46,884 nt of DNA. Source: Paenibacillus sp. PastM-3 (GTDB lineage: Bacteria > Bacillota > Bacilli > Paenibacillales > Paenibacillaceae). The notes beneath the pieces were generated by a model. The model worked only from the letters and a program-made list of their open reading frames with translations. It searched no databases and was not told the DNA's origin. The stretch is taken from NCBI RefSeq assembly GCF_029893965.1, contig NZ_JARXXP010000036.1, forward strand, positions 1 to 46,884, read 5' to 3'. A program made the translations under genes and the position numbers. Shown piece after piece: positions 40,362-46,884 of this stretch (the first letter of the stretch is position 1; each line of letters starts with the position of its first letter).

Positions 40362-40395
40362 ATCATAAAAAGCCGCCTTCCGGAGAAGACGGCTT
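40362..40395 (-). terminator. Terminator after tRNA-Ser
   Basis: AGCCGTCTTCTCCGGAAGGCGGCT on the minus strand (40371-40394) is followed by TTTTATG, 30 bases after the tRNA. Confidence 0.78.
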
Positions 40396-40424
40396 CTATC
40401 TGCAGATCATTGTATTAAAAAAAA

Positions 40425-40513
40425 TGGCGGAGAGGATGGGATTCGAACCCATGTGGGCTTGCACCCTAACGGTTTTCAAGACCGCCCCGTTATGACCGCT
40501 TCGGTACCTCTCC
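40425..40513 (-). tRNA. tRNA-Ser (anticodon UGA)
   Basis: An 89-base tRNA with acceptor GGAGAGG/CCTCTCC, the anticodon stem-loop CGGTCTTGAAAACCG (anticodon TGA), a long variable arm typical of serine tRNAs, and GGGTTCGAATCCC in the T arm. The CCA end is encoded. It lies 64 bases beyond serS, the same pairing as in B. subtilis. Confidence 0.95.
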
Positions 40514-40577
40514 ATAATGCATCTAAATTTCACATGCATTAGGAATTGTACCACATTTGGTGAAGAATATACAAGTA

Positions 40578-41867
40578 CTACTGAGAAACTTTTGGAGTGA
40601 TTACTTTTGTGTTACGCATGTATGGCTGAAGCACTTCCGGAATCAGTACACTGCCGTCTTCCTGCTGGTAATTCTCCAGGATCGCTGCCACAGTCCGTCC
40701 TACTGCCAGTGCCGATCCATTGAGTGTATGGACAAATTCCGGTTTGGCCTTAGGCTCTTTGCGGAAACGGATATTAGCCCGGCGGGCCTGAAAGTCTTCC
40801 GTGTTCGAGCAGGAAGAAATCTCACGGTACATAGCGCTCTCCGGCAGCCACACCTCGAGGTCATAGGTCTTGGCCGATGTGAAGCCCATATCGCCTGTAC
40901 AGAGTCCCAGAACGCGATACGGCAGCTCCAGTAACTGCAGCACACGCTCAGCGTCTGCTGTCATCTTCTCAAGCTCCTCATAGGAGCTCTCAGGCGTAGT
41001 AAGCTTTACAAGCTCCACCTTGTTGAACTGATGCTGGCGGATAAGCCCGCGGGTGTCACGGCCTGCTGAACCGGCTTCAGAACGGAAGCAGGAGCTGTAA
41101 GCGACAAAATACTTAGGAAGGTCCGCAGCTGTCAGAATCTCCTCACGGTAATAGTTCGTTACCGGTACTTCTGCAGTCGGAATCAGGTAATACTCTGTAT
41201 CCCGCAGCTTGAACAGATCCTCTTCGAACTTCGGCAGCTGGCCCGTACCGTATAAGCTGTCCTTATTTACAATCTGCGGCGGAAGCATTTCTTCGTAATT
41301 GTGCTCTCCGCTGTGCAAATCCATCATGAAGTTAATCAATGCACGCTCAAGACGCGCTCCGAGCCCCTTATAGAATACAAATCTGGAGCCTGTAACCTTG
41401 GCAGCAGCTTCGAAATCCAGAATATCCAGCTGCTGCGCAAGCTCCCAATGGGATTTCGGTGTGAACCCGAACTCGCGCGGCTGGGACCAGCGCCGGATTT
41501 CGACATTATCTTCTTCGGACTTGCCTACCGGCACCGATTCGTGGGGAATGTTAGGGATGCTCAACGTCAGCTCATCAATCTGTGCCTCAAGCTCACGGAC
41601 TTCATCATCCAGCTCTTTAATCCGGTCAGAAACGGTACGCATCTCTGCGATCAGGTCATCAGCCGGCTCTCCGTTTTTCTTTTTCTTGGCTACATCGCCT
41701 GAAACAACGTTACGGCGGTTCTTGAGTCCTTCTGTCTCTTGCAGCAGTTCCCGACGGCGCAGGTCAAGCTGCGGGAATCCGGCAATCAGATCAAGCGATT
41801 TACCACGGTTCTTAAGCGCTTCTTCTACTTTAGCGTAGTCACTGCGCAATACTTTTACATCTAGCAC
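40578..41867 (-). CDS. serS: Seryl-tRNA synthetase
   Basis: A 429-residue class II aminoacyl-tRNA synthetase that charges tRNA-Ser. The N-terminal coiled-coil arm (about 25-110) and the catalytic domain with class II motifs (for example RSEAGSAGRDTRGLIRQHQF, motif 2) are present. The C-terminus ends ...LNGSALAVGRTVAAILENYQQEDGSV, the standard motif 3. The start is GTG at 41867 with AGGAGG 8 bases upstream. No T-box leader is visible in the 85 bases before it, unlike many Firmicutes, where serS is T-box controlled. Confidence 0.97.
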   Translation of the reverse strand: MLDVKVLRSDYAKVEEALKNRGKSLDLIAGFPQLDLRRRELLQETEGLKNRRNVVSGDVAKKKKNGEPADDLIAEMRTVSDRIKELDDEVRELEAQIDELTLSIPNIPHESVPVGKSEEDNVEIRRWSQPREFGFTPKSHWELAQQLDILDFEAAAKVTGSRFVFYKGLGARLERALINFMMDLHSGEHNYEEMLPPQIVNKDSLYGTGQLPKFEEDLFKLRDTEYYLIPTAEVPVTNYYREEILTAADLPKYFVAYSSCFRSEAGSAGRDTRGLIRQHQFNKVELVKLTTPESSYEELEKMTADAERVLQLLELPYRVLGLCTGDMGFTSAKTYDLEVWLPESAMYREISSCSNTEDFQARRANIRFRKEPKAKPEFVHTLNGSALAVGRTVAAILENYQQEDGSVLIPEVLQPYMRNTKVITPKVSQ

Positions 41868-41893
41868 AAAGTTTCCCTCCTGAAAACAGCCTA

Positions 41894-41931
41894 GACTCTT
41901 TCAGATTGCCGTTTGCAGCATTGAAAGAGTC
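41894..41931 (-). repeat. Inverted repeat between pdxT and serS
   Basis: GACTCTTTCA (41894-41903) and TGAAAGAGTC (41922-41931) are perfect 10-base inverted repeats separated by 18 bases. In minus-strand RNA the hairpin is followed by TAGGCTGTTTTC, so it could be a weak terminator or an operator-like site. Position is just upstream of the serS ribosome site. Confidence 0.7.
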
Positions 41932-41952
41932 AGGTTGTTCTTATATGCAGTT

Positions 41953-42537
41953 CTATTGTGTCGCAGCAGCCTTAGCCTTCACCATATCGGCAAAGTACTG
42001 ATGCAGTCGGTAATCCTCTGTCAGCTCCGGATGAAAGGAGGAAACCAGCAGATTGTCCTGCCGTGCTGTAACAATCTCATTATTATAAACGGTAAGCACA
42101 TCAACCTCAGGACCTACTTCACTGATAAGCGGAGCACGTATAAATACAGCGCGGACCGGCTCGCTAATTCCTTTTACATCGAGGTCACATTCAAAGCTTT
42201 CCCGCTGGCGGCCAAAGGCATTCCGGGCCACGGTTATATCCATCAGCCCCAGATGAGAATCTTCGCCGCCGGCAATTCTCTTCGCCAGTACAATCATCCC
42301 GGCACAAGTGCCAAAGATAGGCTTGCCCTGGCCCGAAAAATCACGTATGGCTTCAATAAAGTCGTACTTGCGCATCAGCTTGCCGATTGTTGTGCTCTCG
42401 CCACCGGGAATAATCAGGCCGTCCACTTCCTCAAGCTGTTCAACACGCTTAATAGGAAGGCCCTCGGCTCCAGTCTTCTCTATACTGACAATATGCTCTG
42501 TTACAGCGCCTTGAAGCGCCAACACTCCTATTCTCAT
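41953..42537 (-). CDS. pdxT: Pyridoxal 5'-phosphate synthase glutaminase PdxT
   Basis: A 194-residue class I glutaminase subunit that frees ammonia from glutamine and feeds it to PdxS. The oxyanion/nucleophile motifs are GGESTTIGKLM and GTCAGMIVLA (catalytic Cys about 78), with the His/Glu pair in SSFHPEL. Full-length. Start ATG at 42535-42537. It is 18 bases after pdxS, the usual pair. Confidence 0.96.
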   Translation of the reverse strand: MRIGVLALQGAVTEHIVSIEKTGAEGLPIKRVEQLEEVDGLIIPGGESTTIGKLMRKYDFIEAIRDFSGQGKPIFGTCAGMIVLAKRIAGGEDSHLGLMDITVARNAFGRQRESFECDLDVKGISEPVRAVFIRAPLISEVGPEVDVLTVYNNEIVTARQDNLLVSSFHPELTEDYRLHQYFADMVKAKAAATQ

Positions 42538-42555
42538 GCGCCAACCTTCTCTCTA

Positions 42556-43437
42556 TTAACGGCCGCGTTCTGACATGCGTTCAGCCGGAGTCAGAGTGGC
42601 GATATCAATCCCCTTCATCGGGGTGCCGAGATTCTTGGATACCTCGGCAATCAGTCTGTAATCGGTAAAGTGAGTGGTTGCTTCCACGATGGCGCGGGCA
42701 AACTTCTCGGGATTATCCGATTTAAAAATACCCGAGCCTACAAAAACACCATCTGCCCCCAGGTGCATCATCAGGGCAGCGTCGGCAGGAGTAGCCACAC
42801 CGCCTGCGGCAAAATTAACAACCGGCAGCTTGCCAAGCTCATGAACTTCGAGCAGCAGCTCATAAGGGACACCCAGAGTCTTGGCTTCATGGTACAGCTC
42901 ATCCTTGGACAGATTGGTTACTTTGCGGATCTGGCTGTTAATGTAGCGCATATGCCGCACAGCTTCAACGATGTTGCCTGTTCCCGGCTCACCCTTGGTA
43001 CGGATCATGGAAGCCCCTTCATTAATGCGGCGCAGCGCCTCTCCAAGATCTTTGGCTCCGCACACAAAAGGAACAGTGAACTCGCGTTTGTCGATATGGA
43101 ATACTTCGTCAGCAGGCGTGAGCACTTCGCTCTCATCCAGATAATCTACGCCCAGCGATTCAAGCACTTTTGCTTCAACATAATGGCCGATCCGGGCTTT
43201 GGCCATTACAGGAATGCTTACCACTTTGAGGACTTCCTCTACAATAGTAGGATCAGCCATACGTGCTACGCCGCCTGCGGCGCGAATATCAGAAGGAACA
43301 CGCTCCAGCGCCATTACGGCTACTGCACCTGCAGCCTCGGCAATCTTTGCCTGCTCAGCATTCATGACGTCCATGATGACGCCGCCCTTTTGCATTTCTG
43401 CCATACCTCTTTTTACCCTCGATGTTCCTGTTTCCAT
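42556..43437 (-). CDS. pdxS: Pyridoxal 5'-phosphate synthase PdxS
   Basis: A 293-residue synthase that makes vitamin B6 from ribose 5-phosphate, glyceraldehyde 3-phosphate and ammonia. The (beta/alpha)8 barrel has the catalytic lysines in IPVMAKARIGH (about 80) and in MIRTKGEPGTGN (about 148). Full-length. The N-terminus METGTSRVKRGMAEMQKGGV is the family's own, so the ATG at 43437 is right; AGGAA lies next to it. It is 40 bases after dacA and precedes pdxT. Confidence 0.97.
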   Translation of the reverse strand: METGTSRVKRGMAEMQKGGVIMDVMNAEQAKIAEAAGAVAVMALERVPSDIRAAGGVARMADPTIVEEVLKVVSIPVMAKARIGHYVEAKVLESLGVDYLDESEVLTPADEVFHIDKREFTVPFVCGAKDLGEALRRINEGASMIRTKGEPGTGNIVEAVRHMRYINSQIRKVTNLSKDELYHEAKTLGVPYELLLEVHELGKLPVVNFAAGGVATPADAALMMHLGADGVFVGSGIFKSDNPEKFARAIVEATTHFTDYRLIAEVSKNLGTPMKGIDIATLTPAERMSERGR

Positions 43438-43477
43438 TTCCTGACCCCCCGATTTTTTTACTATATCCCGCTAATAA

Positions 43478-44878
43478 TTAGAACAGATCCTTAATTCCTG
43501 TAAACAAATCACCGAAAAAATCGCCAATTGCCCGCATCAGCAGCTTAAACCAGCCTGCCTTCTCTGCTTCTTCTGCTGTGATCAGATTGACCGTTTTCTG
43601 CTGGGCCTGTTCCATGCCTTCTATCTTATAGGTGTAAGTCACCTTTCCGACAGCAGTAGCATTGGCAATAGGAGCAACGAGAGTCGAGGCGTCGTTGACC
43701 GCAACAGCCGTTTCGATTGCCGGGTTCACCGTTCCTTTTGGCACAATAAAGGTTACACCGGCGTCTGTAACTACAGGTACGCTCTCGTTTTTGCCCTTTT
43801 GTACAGGTACGGTTTCATTTCCTGTGATCACAGACTTGGCGGCTACTACCTGCTTGATTTCAAAATTATTGAAGCCATAGTCAAGCACCTTTTTAGTCTC
43901 TGTAAAGCGGTGTGCTTCCGAATCGGCTCCCATAACGACACTGATAAGACGCATACCGTCACGTACTGCCGTACCGGTAAAGCAGTTGCCTGCCTTGGTA
44001 GTGTGTCCTGTCTTCAGTCCGTCAAGACCCGGATATGCATAAGCCTTAAAGTTCGCTATATCCTTATTGGCTTCGAGCATCCAGTTGTAGTTAATCATCG
44101 GCTTGGCATCGCGCTCACGAAACTTATAGGATTGGATCGTTGTGAACTCAGTAAAATCAGGATGTTCAGTTACTATATATTTAGCAAGTATAGCTGCATC
44201 CATTGCAGACATGACCGTTTCGCGATCCGTTTCCGGACGGTACTTGGAAGGCATATCTGCCCGGTCAAGACCGGTCGAGTTAATGAAATAAGCCGTCTTC
44301 ATCCCCATTTTCTGGGCAGTCTCATTCATCAGGGTTACGAATTGCTGTTCCGAGCCGGAAACCAGCTCTGCCAGTGCAACAGTAGCATCATTGGCTGAGC
44401 CCACTGCCATAGCTATGTAAAGCTCTTTAACGGTATGTTGGTCACCCTGCGCCAAAAAAATCCGGGAGCCGACCTGCTGGGCCGCATTCTCCTGAATAGT
44501 AACCGTCTGATCCCAGGAAAGCTGCCCGTTATTAACAGCTTCGGTCACAAGGTATTCTGTCATCATCTTGGTCATACTGGCCGGAGGCAGCGCCTCATCG
44601 GCATTATACGATAGAAGAACTTCTCCGGTTGTAGGCTCAATTAATACAGCTGAGCTCACATTAAGCCCCAGAGATTCTATCGAAGGAATTTTGGCAGCAG
44701 CTGTATTCGTTGCCGCCGTACCTGTACCGGTTGTGCCTGCTTCTGTTGTAGCCGGAGTCTGAACCTCACTTGCTAATACTGCGGAACTTACAGGAGAAGC
44801 TAACATATTTAAAAGCAGAACTACTGTCGCTGTCTTGATCACAAATTGCTTGCTGCTGAATTTACGCTTGTGCTTCAA
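43478..44878 (-). CDS. dacA: D-alanyl-D-alanine carboxypeptidase DacA
   Basis: A 466-residue penicillin-binding protein 5. It removes the terminal D-Ala from peptidoglycan stem peptides. The signal peptide (about 10-37) precedes the S11 domain with SMTK (in PPASMTKMMTEYL), SAND and KTGHT. The C-terminal region (about 350-466) is the PBP5 dimer/anchor domain, ending in an amphipathic tail (GWFKLLMRAIGDFFGDLF). I chose the TTG at 44878 (AGGAG about 10 bases upstream); an upstream TTG at 44884 is only 4 bases from the site. It follows guaB on the same strand and precedes pdxS. Confidence 0.93.
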   Translation of the reverse strand: MKHKRKFSSKQFVIKTATVVLLLNMLASPVSSAVLASEVQTPATTEAGTTGTGTAATNTAAAKIPSIESLGLNVSSAVLIEPTTGEVLLSYNADEALPPASMTKMMTEYLVTEAVNNGQLSWDQTVTIQENAAQQVGSRIFLAQGDQHTVKELYIAMAVGSANDATVALAELVSGSEQQFVTLMNETAQKMGMKTAYFINSTGLDRADMPSKYRPETDRETVMSAMDAAILAKYIVTEHPDFTEFTTIQSYKFRERDAKPMINYNWMLEANKDIANFKAYAYPGLDGLKTGHTTKAGNCFTGTAVRDGMRLISVVMGADSEAHRFTETKKVLDYGFNNFEIKQVVAAKSVITGNETVPVQKGKNESVPVVTDAGVTFIVPKGTVNPAIETAVAVNDASTLVAPIANATAVGKVTYTYKIEGMEQAQQKTVNLITAEEAEKAGWFKLLMRAIGDFFGDLFTGIKDLF

Positions 44879-44943
44879 AATCAATACTCTCCTTTGGTCC
44901 TCATATCCATTGCTTGTTCTATTCTAACACAGGGGTATCTGCA

Positions 44944-44980
44944 AAAAAAGACAGGCAGAGCGAATTATGCCCTGCCTGCC
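44944..44980 (-). terminator. Terminator after guaB
   Basis: On the minus strand, GGCAGGCAGGG and CTCTGCCTGTC pair (about 44950-44980) and are followed by TTTTTTTGC. It lies 24 bases after the guaB stop. Confidence 0.85.
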
Positions 44981-45003
44981 CGTATTTTAGCGAATTGGCG
45001 CAA

Positions 45004-46461
45004 TTACAAGGAGTAATTAGGCGCTTCCTTGGTAATCTGCACATCATGCGGATGACTCTCGCGGAGGCCTGCTCCGGTAATCCGGATAAAGCTGGTGTCG
45101 TTACGCAGCTCAGTCAAAGTCTTGGTACCGCAGTATCCCATACCTGAACGGAGTCCGCCGATCAGCTGGTGAACGGTATCGGAAAGCGGCCCTTTAAATG
45201 CAACTCTGCCCTCGATTCCTTCCGGAACCAGCTTCTTGTCATCATCCTGGAAGTAACGGTCCTTACTTCCCTGCTTCATAGCACTCATACTTCCCATCCC
45301 GCGGTATACCTTGAACTTGCGTCCCTGGTACAGCTCGGATTCTCCCGGGCTTTCTTCTGTTCCGGCAAACAGGCTTCCCATCATTACTGCAGATGCGCCG
45401 GCAGCAATCGCCTTAGTAATCTCACCCGAGTATTTAATCCCGCCGTCTGCGATAATCGGTACTCCATACTCCCGTGCGACTGTTGCGCAATCATAGATGG
45501 CAGTAATCTGCGGTACACCGATACCGGCAATAACTCGGGTTGTACAGATCGAACCCGGTCCGATACCAACCTTAACAATGGATGCACCTGCTTCAATCAG
45601 ATCACGGGTAGCTTCACCAGTAGCTACGTTACCAGCTACAATTGTGAGGTCAGGGTACTTGGCGCGCAGATTACGAACTGCTTCAATAATATTGATATGG
45701 TGTCCGTGAGCCGAGTCCACAACAAGCAGATCGACACCGGCATCAATCAGAGCCTTCGCACGTTCATCCGCATCCTTCGAAATACCGATAGCTGCACCTA
45801 CGAGCAGGCGGCCTTGAGCATCCTTAGCCCCGTTAGGGAATTGAATTGCCTTCTCAATGTCTTTAATAGTAATAAGTCCTTTGAGAATGTTATTGTCATC
45901 AACCAGCGGCAGTTTTTCGATCTTGTGGCGCTGCAGCATAACCTCTGCTTCCTGCAGGGTTGTGCCGACAGGAGCCGTTACCAGATTATCACGGGTCATA
46001 TATTCGCTGATCGGCGCGCCGTAGTCATGAATAAAGCGCATATCACGGTTAGTAATAATGCCGACCAGTTTGTTGTTATCATCGACAATTGGTACTCCGG
46101 AGATACGGTATTTACCCATTAAACGTTCCGCATCGGATACCAGATGATCCGGTGTGAGGGAGAAAGGATTCGTGATTACGCCGCTTTCGGAACGCTTTAC
46201 CCGATCGACTTCGCCAGCCTGCTGCTCTACAGACATATTCTTGTGAATAATGCCAACTCCGCCTTCACGGGCAATCGCAATGGCCATTGCTGCTTCAGTT
46301 ACGGTATCCATCCCGGCACTGATAAGCGGAATATTGAGCTTCACATTGTTACTCAAAACCGTACTCAGGTCTACTTCTTTAGGCAGCACCTCAGATTTAC
46401 GCGGTACCAGCAGCACATCATCAAAAGTCAGTCCTTCTTTGCCAAACTTATCTTCCCACAC
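45004..46461 (-). CDS. guaB: IMP dehydrogenase
   Basis: A 485-residue enzyme that oxidises IMP to XMP, the rate-limiting step of GMP synthesis. The catalytic loop Cys is in GIGPGSICTTR, with the flap RGMGSMSAM...RYF. Two CBS domains (about 90-200) are inserted (TPDHLVSDAERLMGKYRISGVPIV and MTRDNLVTAPVGTTL). The protein should start at the GTG of MWEDKFGKEGLTF (46459-46461), with AGGAGG 10 bases upstream, matching the family; the open frame runs to 46503. It has its own sigma-A promoter. Confidence 0.96.
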   Translation of the reverse strand: MWEDKFGKEGLTFDDVLLVPRKSEVLPKEVDLSTVLSNNVKLNIPLISAGMDTVTEAAMAIAIAREGGVGIIHKNMSVEQQAGEVDRVKRSESGVITNPFSLTPDHLVSDAERLMGKYRISGVPIVDDNNKLVGIITNRDMRFIHDYGAPISEYMTRDNLVTAPVGTTLQEAEVMLQRHKIEKLPLVDDNNILKGLITIKDIEKAIQFPNGAKDAQGRLLVGAAIGISKDADERAKALIDAGVDLLVVDSAHGHHINIIEAVRNLRAKYPDLTIVAGNVATGEATRDLIEAGASIVKVGIGPGSICTTRVIAGIGVPQITAIYDCATVAREYGVPIIADGGIKYSGEITKAIAAGASAVMMGSLFAGTEESPGESELYQGRKFKVYRGMGSMSAMKQGSKDRYFQDDDKKLVPEGIEGRVAFKGPLSDTVHQLIGGLRSGMGYCGTKTLTELRNDTSFIRITGAGLRESHPHDVQITKEAPNYSL

Positions 46462-46797
46462 CTGGGTCATTCCTCCTCGAATTGTCGTTCTAAACGTCCG
46501 CAAACTTTATAAATGAAGAAACTTCGGTCGGGCCAGAGTCCATATCCGATAGACACCGGCAGGAGTAGCGAAGCTGCATTAATGAATATCTTCAATTAAG
46601 GTTTGAGATGCTTGTCCAAAAATATATTATTGCCATCTTAGCAAAGGCCTTTTAGCCTGTCAAGAATATTACATCATCCTGGAAAGGTTTCAAAAAAAGC
46701 CTGCCGCGTAAGCGAATTCTTGGACCTCAGTCCATTCACAGTGGACATTTAGCGGAGTAATAACTGTAATTATTCCTGCAATATTAAAACAACAAAA
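46462..46797 (-). other. guaB leader and upstream region
   Basis: Holds a strong guaB promoter (46635-46663) and an approximately 165-base leader without a recognised riboswitch. A 29-residue open frame, 46481-46570 on the minus strand, has no ribosome site. Upstream to 46797 lies AT-rich intergenic DNA ending in the 5S terminator. Confidence 0.55.
46635..46663 (-). promoter_or_regulatory. guaB promoter
   Basis: Minus-strand -35 TTGACA (46658-46663), 17-base spacer, -10 TAAGAT (46635-46640). A near-consensus sigma-A promoter giving a leader of about 165 bases. Confidence 0.8.
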
Positions 46798-46828
46798 AAG
46801 CCATTGTCGATTGCTCAACAATGGCTTT
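46793..46828 (-). terminator. Terminator of the right-hand rRNA operon
   Basis: AAAGCCATTGT and ACAATGGCTTT (46798-46828) pair on the minus strand, followed by TTTGTTGTTTT, 5 bases after the 5S 3' end. Confidence 0.9.
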
Positions 46829-46832
46829 GTGT

Positions 46833-46884
46833 GCTTGGCGGCGTCCTACTCTCCCAGGACCCTTCGGTCCAAGTACCATCGGCG
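46833..46884 (-). rRNA. rrf: 5S ribosomal RNA, 3' part (truncated by the window edge)
   Basis: Minus-strand sequence CGCCGATGGTACTTGGACC... to ...GGACGCCGCCAAGC is the 3' half of a Firmicute 5S rRNA. About 52 bases are inside the window; the rest, and the 23S and 16S genes, lie to the right. Confidence 0.95.

Noticed and set aside
46517..46547. Purine-riboswitch-like words (GGATATGG and AGTTTCT) in the guaB leader
   Set aside because: The order is suggestive, but the P2 and P3 helices and the 7-base loop geometry of the purine riboswitch cannot be built around them.

Overview
The window is a chromosomal segment of a spore-forming, motile Firmicute, most likely Paenibacillus or a close relative. 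The evidence is the gene content (spo0F, bofA, sspP, a sporulation-type histidine kinase, pbpG-, ywhD- and yaaL-type genes, RNA polymerase delta, motAB), strong AGGAGG-type ribosome binding sites with frequent GTG/TTG starts, and a base composition near 50% G+C. It lies between two rRNA operons, both read leftward. A 5S rRNA 3' end with its terminator sits at the right edge. Tandem rRNA promoters and a boxA-bearing 16S leader sit at the left edge. Most genes are on the minus strand; by analogy with Bacillus subtilis the replication origin should lie to the right, so these genes are co-directional with replication.

Right part (about 40.4-46.9 kb): guaB, dacA, pdxS, pdxT, serS and tRNA-Ser(UGA), in the order known from the B. 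subtilis rrnO-rrnA interval. Left part (0-4.2 kb): SRP RNA, dnaX, ybaB, recR, yaaL, bofA and the next rRNA operon, the other end of that same interval. Between them is about 33 kb that in B. subtilis is elsewhere, on the other side of the origin: rpmE, a radical SAM gene, rho, murA, fba, spo0F, pyrG, rpoE, argS, ywiB, pbpG and ywhD. It is interspersed with lineage-specific genes: an intracellular subtilisin, an amidohydrolase/acetyltransferase cluster, a secreted seven-Asp-box propeller protein, an AbrB-Zn-HTH fusion, a membrane M1 peptidase with a membrane partner, two NlpC/P60 hydrolases, a cytochrome c, motAB, rluF and a PAS/HAMP kinase.

The regulatory content is rich. pyrG has its own promoter with a GGGCUU start and an attenuator, the hallmark of CTP-sensing by reiterative transcription. 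Two tandem NlpC/P60 genes each have a c-di-AMP (ydaO-type) riboswitch and near-identical promoters. spo0F has a near-consensus sigma-H promoter. A cluster of consensus DnaA boxes lies between the sporulation-type kinase and tadA. rho is preceded by a long inverted repeat. tRNA-Ser, the SRP RNA and most transcription units end in clear hairpin terminators, several of them bidirectional.

The least understood items are the radical SAM enzyme downstream of rho, the M1 peptidase/membrane protein pair, the AbrB-zinc-HTH protein, and the small gene next to sspP. No insertion sequence, prophage, CRISPR array or defence island was seen.
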